Shown: positions 45,847 through 58,078, counted from the stretch's first letter. The stretch is DNA of 64,000 nt from Ceratobasidium sp. AG-K (GCA_037039685.1 JAWNGF010000010.1:744001-808000), one strand, 5' to 3'. Translations and numbers: made by a program. The notes: generated from the letters alone by a model not told the origin.

Positions 45847-46116
45847 GATGTTTAAATCGTCGTTGGTGGGTCGACCTCACTACTTGTGGATCCTTGGTCG
45901 CGGGAGGGAGAAAGCAAGTGCAAATTGCCAAATAATTTTCCCCAGCTTATGTCAGATCCTGACCGCCGGGCGCTTACGACTTGGTCACAGAACCCAAACT
46001 CGACCGTGACTTGCCCTTGGACAATACAACTGGGTATACGTAACTACTGGAACTTTATATAGCAACATAACAACATGGTCGAAAAGAAATTATCATAGGA
46101 CATAATCGTATCAAGT

Positions 46117-46785
46117 CTAGTTCGTATACACCATCTTCCACGTCTGCTCCTCTTGTGCCCTGCGCTCCATCTCGGCATCTTCTTGCGCCCATCGAGCAAT
46201 CATATCTTCGGATGGAAGTTGGCGATCAACTCCCCAAGACGAAGTCGCCGGAGATTCGGGCAAATCCACCAGCCATTCGGAGAACATGGCCCTCTCTTCC
46301 TGGGATAGCTTTGCATATTCGTGGTCCTGAACACGATTCCAACTGGGAACTGGAGCTCCCAAGGTCGGATGTTCGATAGGCCTGGAACCATTGGGCCGAA
46401 CGAGCTGTAGAGCCATGACCCCAATTTCTACCGAAGACTCAGCAGGTTTAGCATTCGACGTGTGGGCGTATTTTCTAGGAACGCCATTCGCTCGCGCATC
46501 CCTATCCGCTTCACGAGCCAACCTCTCAAATATCCGCGCTCGCTCTTCAGGATCCGCACGGGAAACCTCGTCAAGCGTAGGGATCCAGCAGTGTTTCAGG
46601 GGTTCGCTCAGTTGGGTGGATTTAGACGAGACAGATGCTGGAGAGCTACAGCTGCTGGAGAGCGATGGCTGAGGGGACGAGGATCGCGTAGAGTTGATCG
46701 AACTGGCTTGCGATGGTCGGGAAAAATACCGGGATTGGTGTGCGTTGCGCTGTTTGAGTATCATTTCTCGAGTCATCTGAGGCAT
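46117..46785 (-). CDS. Hypothetical protein, 222 residues
   Basis: Single-exon frame from an ATG complementary to 46783-46785 to a stop at 46117. The N-terminal third is Ser/Pro-rich (SSINSTRSSSPQPSLSSSCS); a charged helical stretch follows (ADPEERARIFERLAREADRD), and the C-terminal part has EYAKLSQEERAMFSEWLVDL and AQEDAEMERRAQEEQTWKM. No signal peptide or membrane segment. I do not recognise a family. Length, codon use and a TATA-like element upstream support a real gene. Confidence 0.6.
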   Translation of the reverse strand: MPQMTREMILKQRNAHQSRYFSRPSQASSINSTRSSSPQPSLSSSCSSPASVSSKSTQLSEPLKHCWIPTLDEVSRADPEERARIFERLAREADRDARANGVPRKYAHTSNAKPAESSVEIGVMALQLVRPNGSRPIEHPTLGAPVPSWNRVQDHEYAKLSQEERAMFSEWLVDLPESPATSSWGVDRQLPSEDMIARWAQEDAEMERRAQEEQTWKMVYTN

Positions 46786-47222
46786 ATCTGATTACCAACA
46801 TCCATTTTCTTAGTGCCATCAATTACAATAAACTATTTATGGAAACTTACTTGATATCGGATTGGATAGATAGAAGTCGGTAGATCACAGAAAGGACAGA
46901 TACGATTCGTAGTGATCTCCCACCAAAGTTTAACACGCCGTATATATAGACTCTGACGGCAGCCACTAGCAGCCTCCTTGGGCCATAGTCATAACAAAGG
47001 CTAGCGAGTCAAAGTTGCTTGTAGGTCCTTTGTTGCTGTTCATTTCGAGTGGGGCTGATGCGCGCTTAGCCTGATCACTTGGACCATTATTCTCCATTGG
47101 ACCTTAAAGTCTAATTTACACACAAAACAAATGAAGATTGAAAGTAATAATACACAAACGGTACCACGAATCTAATGATTAGAAGAATGAGCAAGTTGTA
47201 TACGTGACCCATGAATGCCCAT
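46786..47222 (-). promoter_or_regulatory. Upstream region with TATA-like element at 46941-46948
   Basis: TATATATA at 46941-46948 lies about 156 bases upstream of the 46785 start on the minus strand and could be its TATA box. The rest of the 437 bases shows no coding frame and includes the 3' side of the next minus-strand gene. Confidence 0.3.
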
Positions 47223-48683
47223 TCACAGCCTCTTCAGACTCTTGGACCTCGACGCAGGCCGAGTGGGCGTATGGGAACTCGCAAGCTCCTGGAGCCGCTT
47301 CGACGCAGACCTGGTCACCCGCGTCGGCGTATTGGCCTCGATCTCCGCCTGACGAGCCGCCATGGCCCTAGTCACCCGTCCAGGTGTAGGACTAGGAGCC
47401 GACAAACGAAGAAAATTCTAAGCGCAATGTTCTCGTTAGGACCATGAATCCTTGTCTACGAGGACATACCTCGGCTGCACTGCTGCGCCTCTTCTTCTTT
47501 GGTCGTTCTTCAGCTTTGTCTTCAGGCGCCACGTTTTCGACCAACACCCCATCTTCGTCCTCCGAATGGTCCATCGCCCGAGCACTCTTGCTTCCCGTCA
47601 TACGCAATGTGGAATTAGCCGGTGGGAGTCCATGGATGAGCGAATTCTGAGCCGAAGCAACGCTCAAACGACTGGTCGCTCCGAGCACGGCACACTCGAT
47701 CGAGGACTTGCCGATCGGGATCGAAGGGAGTGATGGGAATTCTGGCATCTGTTTCCGAATGACCGGTGGAAGGGGTGCAGCAGGTGGAACTCGACGGTGT
47801 CCGTGCATCGCACTCAGGCCAATCCCGGTGAGTCCCCACGCGCTTCCAACGAGCTTGGACATGAACGTCGACCGGCGTTGGTCTGCACCACCTTCAAACT
47901 CGGCCGTATTGGAAGCGTTGTTCGATGCCCGGCTCGGACGTTTGGACGCTAGAGCCGGGAGCAAGTGCGCGGAACCCGTGCGAGAAGGGGGCGTGGGGGT
48001 TGCTTGGCGAGGTTCGTCCAAGTCCATGTTGACGACGTCCATCATATCGACTCCAGCTGTCAATTCAACGACGTTCACGCTCGAGACACGTTGGGTCTCC
48101 AGAAGCGCTGGGGCAAATATGGGGCATCCAGGGGAAACGTCCTCAGAGCGGGCCGAGCGTAGCGATGCGACTGGAGTTAGTCCCAGCCGGAACAGGTCTC
48201 CGCGAGGCATTAGGGGCATAGGAGATGATGACGCAGGTGCAGCATTGTCCGACATGTCTGGAAGAGAGCTGTGGGAAAGGGATGTGCTAAGCGCTTCTGA
48301 ACGCATGGTCAACATGTTGCTTGAGCGAGACACAGTCGGAGGCAGTGGAGAGATGGGAGACGGTGGAGTGGAGGGCGAGGCAAACCGGCTTGGACGTGGC
48401 GCCGGTGGAGGACTGCGTCTGCAAACCTTATTAACATCGTGCCAATAGAATGACTTTGGACTTACTTTCCCTCTACCATTACCACATCACATCCAGGCGC
48501 CACATTCGGTCCATTAGTAGTTAGAATATTCGACCGATCAGCGAGTGCGTTGGCGGTTGTAGGTTTCTTGCGCATCACATGGAGTCGCTTGAACACCCGA
48601 CGAATAGGAGTGGAGAAACGGCGAACGGGAGCGTCGCCAACGAGTGCTTTGTGCTTGTGTGTGGAACCTTGATGAACAGTCAT
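47223..48683 (-). CDS. Ser/Pro-rich, probably nuclear protein of unknown function
   Basis: Three exons starting at the ATG complementary to 48681-48683 (MTVHQGSTHKHKALVGDAPV) and ending at 47223; roughly 440 residues. Exon 2 is Ser/Pro/Ala-rich with PHLTs of disorder, a short ordered patch (STFMSKLVGSAWGLTGIGLS), and a basic KPKKKRRSSAAE-type nuclear signal just before the last intron. The last exon carries two similar short blocks, TPGRVTRAMAARQ and TPTRVTRSASKRL, reminiscent of basic TPxR motifs in chromatin proteins. No known domain was recognised. Nuclear localisation is inferred from the basic clusters. Confidence 0.65.
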
Positions 48684-50125
48684 TGTTTTTAGATTGAATC
48701 AAAGAGCGTGAGTGAGGCTGGCAGCGCAAGGTTGAGGTTGAGGTGATGAGCGATGGCTCCAAATAAAGTGGTCGGGATAGGGGCATATGGCTAGGGGTAA
48801 TTTGACTAGACACATAAATTAGTGTTAGATAGGAATTGTCTTAATTGGGACAGGAGAAAGTGGGAAATCATGGTCTTCGTTCCGGCGCTTAGTCGCTGAC
48901 TTGACGTGCCTGGATTTTTGTGTGCGGTCAGTGTAATATACGTAACTTGACTTACAAAGTCGTTGCGATGTATGAAGATCACGTCCCGTACCATACGATG
49001 TAAGATACGTCCGTTTTGGGGCGAGTGGGCAGGCCAATCAGCCAGCAGGGACAAATATACATATCCAACAAGTAAAGTACATTATTTTAATCTTCTCAAC
49101 TAATATCTGCAGCTGGGTGTATGCAATATGAGTGCCAACTTCATTCCGGGGTTTTCCGACGTCGATCTCTTCTCAAACATACCGAATGAGTCGAGATGCG
49201 AAGTCGAAGTACTTAAAGCACTAACTAGCATCTGTGATGTAATGTCGTGTAACTCAGAGACCGCAGTGTCAAGTGAGGACGTGTGGTCGACCTGTGTTTC
49301 GCTTTTGACGGCATAATCGTGGGCAGTTGCTCGCTTTCGCCGTTGTTTTCTGGAGCGACGTGCGACCTTGGTCCCGGGGAGGGGCTAAGATTAATTAGAA
49401 TCGAAGAAAATAAGCGCATATAAGGCCTCACCTTCATTAGCAAGCTTGTCGAGTGGCGAGTTAGAGTGCTTTTTAGAAGTACATGCGGACTGCGAGGCTT
49501 GGCCTCGGGCTGTTGGACTGGCACCAATTGGGAGCCAGAATGGCCAGAGTCAGCCACTGTCAAGCTTGGAGATGTGTTCCTTAAGCTATGGAACAAGTAT
49601 CATGAATAGTATATGCTTGTAAAAAATTGTAATACTTGCGACTTGGTGTGTTTTACGTTTGGTCTGGTACTGCTTGCACTCGAGAGGGCACATGCCATTA
49701 TTATTGCGAGTCACCACTTAAATACATGTTGTCAACTGGTGAAGAACCTCAGCGAAGCCGAAAGAACTCACAATTGTGGACTTTGCGCACACAATTTCCG
49801 CTCGGCGCATACATGCGCGGGACAGCGGAGTCAGCCACACCTTGCAGAGGGACGACTACAAGGAATGACAAATTCATTCACCCATGTTCCATACATGTAA
49901 GTCACGCGAATTCCATTTCCATACACGTTTCTTACTGCATTGTAAGACTAATATTTTCTAGCTCTTTGAACGAGTGCTTCGGGAGCTAGTGTTCGAGTAG
50001 ACTTTCGGGGTCATGTGTTGCAATCCTTTTGGGTGGCAGTGCATGTATATAAATTATTGACATGTGCATAGAATGTGAAGCACACCATATTAAGGAACGA
50101 AAATATCATCAAGCTCTAGTAGTCC
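48684..50125. other. Mostly non-coding region with a possible small gene
   Basis: About 1.4 kb between two minus-strand genes. The only frame worth noting is on the minus strand, 49586-49100: an open stretch ending STLTRHSTSLLMK joins through a 48-base GT-AG intron to PLPGTKVARRSRKQRRKRAT and runs about 95 codons to a TAG. No upstream ATG was found in frame, so it is unconfirmed. The rest shows nothing supported. Confidence 0.3.
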
Positions 50126-51414
50126 TCACCACAGCCTCCCAAGTAATCCACCCGAAACGAAGCCAATGCCCCAAACTCCAACCCGCCCCCACACTTGTAC
50201 GCGTACACCCTCCCCACTCGTCGCACCCAACAATACAATAGCCGGTCCAGGACATATTCCAGACATGCCCCACCCGATGCCAAACAACGCTGCACCCACC
50301 ACCAATCGAGCGGTAATCCCATCCCAACCTGACATAGGCACTGCCCACTTGCTTGCAAACGCTGGTCGGGTATCGGGTTGGCGAACATATTGCCCGAGAG
50401 TGACAAGCCAGACGAGCATTTGTGGGAGAATACCCGATACTATGACTAGCATGAGACTAGGGTCCCAGGAACCTGAATGAATGGCGGTAGGGGTTAGATT
50501 AAGGAAGTCGAGGATTTTGGAAGGTCGGAGCATGCCACTGAGGGTTAGACCGAGTGCAAAGTGGAATGCTAGAGGCGAGGGCAGAGATTAGCAGTGTAGA
50601 TTTGGCCCAAGCGAACTTACAAGTCATGAATGCGACGAGACGGCGAGCCGAACGTTCTCCTGCTAAACCTCTCAAGAATGCAGCTCCATATCGGTAAAGA
50701 AGCGCCGGTATTTGAAGTATGGCCAGCATTAACCACGAAGGTTGGCCAACGGGCGGTTCGCACGCGGGGTCAAAAGAGAATGGGGCGAGGCCGCCGAGTA
50801 TCAGACGAGTGGGAACGGCCACGGTGAAGAAGACCAAGGTCGCAACAAGTGAGCGAGGGGCGAGTCTCGACACACCACACAACATGTGTCCAGACGTGCA
50901 TCCGTTCGACATCTTTGTCAAACGAAGGTATCAGCACGAGGCAACAATCTAGATCAAATAAGCTCACCTTGCTTCCCAGGCCGACGAGGAGTCCAGCGAC
51001 GGCAAGTCCGGTTGCCTGAGCTACATTCATAGATGTAGGGTTGTATGTCTCTAACAGCCGCGCCTGAAGCGCCGCTTCGAAGGGTTGACGAAAGAGGCCG
51101 AAAGAGGCTCCGCCAGCTATCAAACCAGTAACGGAGAGGAGTGCGAGATGGTCTGGATCAGGACTTTCCGCTGATTTATCCGTGGAGTCGAGGGAGCATG
51201 GGTCGCTCCATAGGCGATGTATCCCGTAGCCCATCCATGAGGTGCTTCTATGCGCAAATCCTGACACACCAAGTACTCCTCCATTGAGGATGAGAACGTG
51301 GTATGCGGACACACTTGTGCCAAGGAAGTCAGCGGTTAAGTTGGGCAAGGGTAAGGGAAACACGTACCCCATCATGCTAGCGCCAACAAGTGTCTGGATT
51401 GGGGTAAAAGGCAT
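50126..51414 (-). CDS. YeeE/YedE-family sulfur transporter
   Basis: Start at complement of 51412-51414 (MPFTPIQTLVGASMMGYVFP), stop at 50126, with several introns. The protein is built of short hydrophobic segments with two family signatures: GCTSGHMLCGVSRLAPRSLV in the middle and IGWGMSGICPGPAIVLLGAT near the C-terminus, each carrying the Cys found in the thiosulfate-type pore of this family. The N-terminal half has VLILNGGVLGVSGFAHR and GLAVAGLLVGLGSK. It should be a polytopic membrane protein importing thiosulfate or related sulfur compounds; the substrate is assigned by family only. The family is best known from bacteria and is patchy in fungi, where it is found as a fused two-half protein, as here. 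Confidence 0.85.
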
Positions 51415-52062
51415 CTTGAAGGGGCGACGAGCAGCTGAACACAAAGTCGGGGTATTTGTATCGTTGGGGCGCCACCATTCCCCATGGTAAATCGGTCGGA
51501 ACCTGGTGGGGTTGTTGCTCGTATGAATAGATTAGAACTCACCGCACGGGAAAGTTTTCGGACTCGTAGAACTCACCGCACCACGGGGCCCGGCTACAAC
51601 CGACGAAAATGACCGCAACTTGAGCTTCCGATAAATTAAAGACAGTTCAAATGACAGCGCAGACTCGGACCCTTCTAGACCCAGCTAGAATGTGAACGTA
51701 AGGTACGACTAGTAATTGAGTAGGTGCAGCGGTTGCCGCGGTTGTCGCATATAAGGCAGAGGCGGTCACTTTGTCAATCGTATGACCATATTTAGGCGCA
51801 ACACGTGGGATCACCGCGGCATCCTGCAGGAGATACGTTGTGCCGGCGGCCAGACTGTAACCGAGTTACCAGATTGATTACTTGAGCCAGTCATCGGTCA
51901 GTCCTCGCCGCGGAGATTTGTCATGTTGAGCACAAAGTACGTTCATAATACACAAATCGAGGTGGTAGTCTAGAGAGGAAATTTGGTGAAGCTCGCGATT
52001 TCTGCAGTATATCGTAGATCACTGACCTACATATTTGGTTCCTGGGCAAGGCCAGTCGAAGC
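51415..52062. other. Intergenic region upstream of the sulfur transporter
   Basis: About 650 bases holding the promoter of the transporter and the 3' end of the mitochondrial uS17 gene. No gene or repeat recognised. Confidence 0.45.
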
Positions 52063-52471
52063 CTAGGATGAAGCGACCACTGTGGTCTTGTCCTCAGCCG
52101 TAGGCGCTGACACGGGTGCACGTTTTAGGATTGTTTCAAGGACAAATTTCTTGCGGGCAGATATGGGCGGGCAATTTCGAATGATACATTCGTCGCCCTC
52201 TTTCAATTCTGCGATGTCTTTCAATACGGGACCCTGACATTTATGACGAGACGGTTCTCACCCTCCTTGGGATCGTGTGTAAGGTATTTCTTAGACCTCG
52301 CGACCACCTTTACTTAAAGAAGCGTTAATTTAGGGAAAGTAACTGTTACAAAAATCGAGGATAGACCTTGTGCGCGTAGGGATGTTCAACGAACCGGGTC
52401 ACCTTCACGGTAACAGTCTTCCTCATAAATCCAGCCTTTGATACGACGCCTCGAAGTGCGAGAGGAGGCAT
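52063..52471 (-). CDS. MRPS17: Mitochondrial small-subunit ribosomal protein uS17m
   Basis: Start at complement of 52469-52471 (MPPLALRGVVSKAGFMRKTV). Exon 1 ends VTRFVEHPYAHK, exon 2 is VVARSKKYLTHDPKE, and exon 3 begins DIAELKEGDECIIRNCPPIS and ends TTVVASS at 52063; about 105 residues. The core (G-x-V-x-S...M-K-KT-x-x-V, KKYLTHD, GDECIIRNCPPIS, RKKFVL) is the uS17 fold that binds 16S-like rRNA. The second intron needs donor GGTGAG and the acceptor after TTGAAAG to keep frame. Mitochondrial rather than cytosolic because the cytosolic paralogue has a different N-terminus. Assigned from motifs only. Confidence 0.82.
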
Positions 52472-53034
52472 AGTGTAGACCTATTGAAAAGAATGTAGCT
52501 CAGGTGGGTAATGAAGGTCGATGAGGCTGTCCAGAAAATGATAATCAGTCACGTGACGAGCTCCCGGATGTTGTACGATATTTGTCATAGATTGACAACA
52601 TGACTTGAGGTTTCACAACGGACCAATTTGAACTGTTATCGAGCCACAGATGTGAACATCACTTCGAGCCTTCAATTTCAGTGAGTGATACCTTATGTTC
52701 AACCAATCGAGTCAACCCGTTTGGGAACTAGCCTCGATAATATGGCGCCAACTATGGCGCAATCCACCCTCCAGCTAGAACATGCATAGTACTCCGACTT
52801 GTGCATAATGTAATCCGCGACAGGTAGTATCTCGAGTATCAGCTGACTCCGAGTTTGTGAATCCAGTTGTAAGCTAAGCTCGATCGCTTTGTTTCCGTCA
52901 TCACGTTCGATGGCGTGCTCGTCGGGCTCGATGGTCACTTATATCTAGAACTTCATAAAAGAAAGATCACAGGTCCGCCGATCTCTACTCCTTCCTATTC
53001 CCAAGTCTAAGTCCTTTCTGATTCTGTCCAAGCG
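52472..53034. other. Divergent intergenic region
   Basis: About 560 bases between the divergent uS17m and carbonic anhydrase genes; promoters for both are expected. No other feature seen. Confidence 0.45.
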
Positions 53035-53888
53035 ATGTCTACTCCTCAAGTTGCTCTTGAATTCGCGGCTGCGAACCAAGAATATGTCAGGAATTATGGA
53101 GGGAAACTCCCGCTCCCGCCAGCTCGCCGTGTAGGTTGATCCTCAAATCTAACTTCGTCTCGTTTACTTACATATTCTTTGTTTTACACATACTAGGTTG
53201 TGGTCGGTGAGTATATGCTGAGGAGCTCGGCCTTAGCTTTGACTACTACGGCGTTGTTATGTTTGTCTAGTAACCTGCATGGATGTGAGTCCCCAAAGAG
53301 TCATAGCTTTATAAATCCACCTGTACTAATATTTAATTTCTACCCAGGCCCGCATTGATCCCATCGCTTCGCTTGGTTTAAAAGAGGGTGACGCCCATGT
53401 TATCCGGAACGCGGGTGGAAGAGCGTACGTTCTTGATCACAACTTACGGAGCAATGTACAAATAATTCCGCATAGATCCGAAGCTATTCGCTCAATCGTA
53501 ATCAGTCAGCCCCTCTTGGGCACTACGGAAATCGTACTTTTCCACCATACCGATTGCGGCATGCGTGAGCCGTGTTCCCCCTGACCGGTGCATCACTTAC
53601 ATTACCTCGGCGTAGTCACTTTCTCAGATCAAGATATCCGCGAGAAGATCAAGTCTGCCGAAGGAGCACAAGTCGCCCCTCATGTAGATCAAATTGCGTT
53701 TCTTCCCTTCAATGTGAGCCTGCTTGCGGTCTTCTGCTCTCCTATACTCATTTGGCGGTCAGAGCATTGAAAAGTCCGTCGAGGAAGACGTCGCATATAT
53801 CAAATCTCATCCGTTGGTGTTGGAAGAAGCCAAGGTGTCTGGTTGGATCCATGAAGTTGAGACTGGAAAGATCCGTCAGGTTGTTTAG
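53035..53888 (+). CDS. Beta-class carbonic anhydrase
   Basis: ATG at 53035 ([20 protein letters not shown]), TAG at 53886-53888, with six short introns including one very small exon. [20 protein letters not shown] gives the first Zn Cys and the Asp-Arg dyad; [11 protein letters not shown] and [10 protein letters not shown] give the second-site His and Cys. Length about 175 residues, with no targeting peptide, fits the small cytosolic beta-class. It interconverts CO2 and bicarbonate using a zinc site. All metal ligands and the Asp-Arg pair are present, so it should be active. It lies upstream of, and on the same strand as, the NACHT-WD40 gene but shares no obvious function with it. Confidence 0.88.
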
Positions 53889-54100
53889 AGAGTCATAAAA
53901 TACTATTTTGCAACTGAATCAGATGCGGTAACCCAGCTTTGTTGGTGCTTGGCGCTTATCCCCGCTATCACATGACGCCAGTGCATGTATTGGCAACGCA
54001 GCTTTGCCGAGCGGCCGAACGCCTTTACCACCCCACTACCAACTCCGACACGAGCACAAATTACATATACGGGACACTGTTGACTTTCAAATCATTCGTA

Positions 54101-57100
54101 ATGGACACCAGCTCTGCGCCAGCTAATTCAAGACGGAGCTTTCGTAAATCTCTGAGTCGAGGCTTGCGCGACACACTCAAGAAATTAACGTCTCCATCGT
54201 TCGAGTCCACGGGACCTCCTAACGCTAGAATTAATCTACTACCTCCCCATCCAATTAATCCTACAACCTCTACAGGAACAGAATAGTCGCACCCAGCGAA
54301 CCGACTCTCTACCAGGTCAGTCTTCGAAGAGCCGAATGAGTCTAGTGACTCCGGATTGTGTATTGCTACGGGTACCGAATCCGATACGGTGATCCCAGCG
54401 ACAAGCAGAGCATGGGATGTACTTCGCGCTACGCTCGGAGCTTTGTGTAAAAGCACGAGCTGCTTTCCAATTCTTCAGTCAGCGATCAATGTCCTCATTC
54501 CTTGCATCGACATCCTTAATGTAAGTTTAACAAGACGGAATAACTTAGAAATATTGATTCCGAGTGGTTTTTAGGAAGTTGCAGGGACTGATCGGAAATA
54601 CGAACCCTTTGTATCTGAGCTTACGCTCCTGAGCGAGACACTGATAAGGCACATGGAGCAGTCGAACTCCATGTGGATGTCCGATGCAATTGCCAGTCTT
54701 GCACTGTAAGTATCGAGAATGCTTGCTTACTAGCTAATTATCCCGTCAGCTCCATTCGACAACAAACTATGCTAATTAATAGGGACTACAGCACATTTCA
54801 GCGCTTACTCCAACCAACGTTGTACAAATTGGAATTTGACAAGTACTATCGTCGGATTGGATTACTGTTTCAGCAACTCAATGTTAGCGCGTGGTTGATC
54901 TTACTCATTACGGAACTAATATTAAAACTTAGATCGACATCAACATGAGTGCTTGGTGCATCGTCAACGAGCATTTGGCGGTAGGTCGCTTAATTTAGAA
55001 CGCTCCGCAGTCTAATAGGAATGGCCCGGGTCCATAGAACACCTTACTCAATGGGCTGGCTCCAGTTAAATTAGCTACCTACGATTCGAATCTATCCACA
55101 GAACTCAATAGGCGTACTTGTACCGCAGGCACTCGTACCAAGATCTTATCGGACTTGGATACCTGGTCGATCGACCCCAGCTTGGCAAACTTATATTGGA
55201 TGAATGGCATGGCCGGAACAGGCAAAATGGCAATTGCTTGTACTTTCTCAGAGCGATTGGATGAGCGCAAGCAATTGGCAGCGAGCTTCTTCTGCGTGCG
55301 CAACGCTCGTGATTGTCGCACCGCTAATCGGATCATCCCTACAATTGCGTACCAACTTGCACGATATTCTACGCCGTTTCAATCTGCGCTTTGCGAAGTG
55401 CTAGGCAGCGACCCAGATATGAGCTCTAATAATATTTCGAAGCAGTTCGAACGACTGCTGAAAGTGCCATTTGATTTGATTCGGTCCAGAGGAACGATGC
55501 TCAGGAACCTAGTCGTGGTCATTGACGGGTTGGATGAATGTGACAGCAACGACGGAGTCGATCTTCTTCTACGGACCCTCCTTGAACATGCGACCAATCT
55601 ACCTTTGAAATTTTTTGTCACAAGCCGGCCAGAGCCAGAAGTTTACAGCCGAATGTTGTTGAATGAACGGAATCTTGGTGCTGTCTTACACCTGCATGAG
55701 ATCGAGAAGTCCGTGGTCCAAGGCGACATTCAGCTGTATCTCAAAGAGGAGCTTGAATTTATGCTGCCAACTCCAGCGCCGATCGACCAGCTCGCATTTC
55801 GTTCAGGGAATTTATTCATTTATGCGGCCACTCTTGTACGATATATTTGGCCTTCTAGACGAGGTCATAGTGTTGCTTCTCAGAAACGGTTGATTTCAGC
55901 ACTCGCAATGGCGTCTCAATCCGCAGGTACAACTATTCACGCGGAGATTGATGCATTGTACGCTGTCATACTTGAAGCGGCACTTGCCGAAGATGAAATG
56001 GATGAGTCGGAGGTTGAAGATGTGCGCCTTGTGCTGTGGACCGCTATCTGCGTACAAGAACCAGTCAACATAGGAACTATCACAGCACCCAGCGGGTTGG
56101 ATGTTGTTCAACAAACCTTAGCATCACTGGAGATGTTACGCTCAGTGACCCGCTTCTCGGAAACCAGTGGACTAGTCTCAACCCTACATGCGTCATTCGC
56201 CGATTTCATGTACAATCAAGAGCGAGCTGGAAGATTCTTTTGCGACGAGACCAAGCACAATCAGCAACTCGCCCAAAATTATTTTAGCGTTATGAAAAAT
56301 CAACTCTGATTCAACATTTGTGACCTTGGGTCTTCATTCCTGGCCGACGTTGCGTTGAAGGAGTTGGAGAGCCGTATTGAGGCGGCTATCAGCCCATCTC
56401 TATCCTACGCGTGTCGTCGTTGGGGGAGCCATCTTAAAATATGTGCACCATCTAATGCACTTATCTGTATGCTCGAGGAACATATTTCAACACTGCTTCT
56501 TTTCTGGATGGAAGTATTGAATTTGAAGCGAGAGATAGGCAGAGGTCAGAGGGTGCTGTGGGACGCAGAACAGTGGCTGAAAGTAAGATGCTCGTCGCCG
56601 AGTCCACAACTTATTAACAAATTTCCTACACCACTACAGCTAAGCACCGAGGATCTCCGTTTGCAGTCCTTGCTCAAGGACGCTCGAGAGTTTTTAGCAA
56701 ATTTTGCTGCGAGTCCTGCGTCAATCAGTACACCGCACATTTACATATCCGCTCTCCCATTTTGCCCCAAGCTAAGCTCAGTATATGAGAACTACTGGAG
56801 TAGAACCCAAGGTCTGGTTAGCGCAACAGGAACCGCTGTCCAAAGGAGGGGTATATATCGAGGGACCGAGGAGGCGGTACTGGCCGCGGCCTACTCACCA
56901 GATGGTAGTTGCATCGCGCTGGGGTGCCGAAACGGCACCGTTAGCGTTCTTAGTGCAGACTGGGGGGCTCTTATTTCCGGGCCGCTGATTTTCGACGGGC
57001 AACTAAACTCAATCAGCTCCATTGTATTCTCGCCCGACGGTTCGCATATCGCATTTGGCTCTTATGATTGCGCGATCCGTATCTGGGAGGTGCACAGCTC

Positions 57101-58078
57101 TGTTCTTGCTTTGGATCCACTTCGAGAGCATCACGGCACCATCAACTCCGTAGCTTACTCACCTGACGGCTCACGCATAGCTGCTGGATCTTTTGATCGC
57201 ACGATTACAATCTGGGATGTACGTCGAGGTGAAAAGATTATCGGACCTTTGGACGGGCACACCGGGTCGGTCGAATCAGTCACTTACTCACCTGACGGCA
57301 CCCGCATCGTCTCAGGTTCTTGGGATAGCACCATTCGAATATGGAATGCTATCGACGGAACATTAATCATGGGGCCACTTCGAGCTCATTCTGACTGGGT
57401 TCAGTCGGTAGCATACTCGCCCGATGGTGCTCATATTGCTTCCGGTTCACGGGATCGGACGATTCGCATTTGGAGAGCTGCTGACGGTGCTCATGTTGCT
57501 GGTCCGTTTCGAGGCCATCGTGACTCAGTAAACTCCGTAGCGTACTCACCCAGCGGTGCGTATATTGTATCTGGGTCTAGCGATCATACTGTGCGTGTCT
57601 GGAGCGTGAGCGACGGAATGCAGGCTATCAAACCATTCCGAGCACCCGATGGTTCAATCGAGTGGGTAGGATATTCTCCTGGAGGAGAACAGATTGCCTC
57701 CCGAGGCAACGGTATTATCAGAACATGGTCCATTACTCATGAGGAATACCTCGAAGATCGAATTGAGGTGGTTTACCAAGAAATGCTCTCCCGTGAAGGT
57801 AAGGCTCTTCCTGTTTAGGCGATGATTTTTGCTTAGCTTTCCGTACTATAGATCGGTTCGATCCCATGATGCTGCACGATTGGCATATCCACGAGAGTGG
57901 AACGGGTTGGGTGATGAATAGTAATGGGTCATGTTTGCTGTTCGGGTTGCCCTCACGGATCATGGAAATCTTACCCAACCCGCCAAATACCCTCGTGATT
58001 GGCCTAGGAGGCTCGTTGTCTGTGGATTATAACGACCTTCTGGTGGGACATCGTTGGCACCGATGCTTCATCGCTTAG
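54101..58078 (+). pseudogene. NACHT-WD40 (STAND NTPase) gene interrupted by an in-frame TGA
   Basis: ATG at 54101 (MDTSSAPANSRRSFRKSLSR). After several exons encoding a helical N-terminal region, the NACHT domain begins at GTRTKILSDLDTW with Walker A GMAGTGKM (Thr/Ser of GKT/S replaced by Met) and Walker B LVVVIDGLDECD; FFVTSRPEPEV is the sensor-like motif. A TGA at 56307-56309 follows FSVMKNQL; the same frame continues FNICDLGSSFLADV and then seven WD40 repeats of type SVAYSPDG..IASGS.D.TIRIW (about 56870-57790). After an intron the last exon ends VGHRWHRCFIA at 58078. These proteins are NLR-like signal NTPases involved in fungal self/non-self and stress responses. The TGA and Walker A Met both fit C-to-T at CpG (CGA to TGA, ACG to ATG). 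A TAG at 54284-54286 may lie inside an intron. Separate NACHT and WD40 products, or readthrough, are less likely alternatives. Confidence 0.75.

Noticed and set aside
52230..52262. Frameshift in the mitochondrial uS17 gene
   Set aside because: A 47-base GT-AG intron using the acceptor after TTGAAAG restores the frame and gives a normal uS17 core.
54284..54286. TAG as a second definite nonsense mutation in the NACHT gene
   Set aside because: A plausible though weak-donor intron (about 54200-54310) would remove it and keep frame, so it was not counted.
55155..57818. Two separate genes (NACHT-only and WD40-only)
   Set aside because: Both parts share one frame, the break is a single TGA, no promoter space or start context is seen between them, and the family normally has both domains in one protein.
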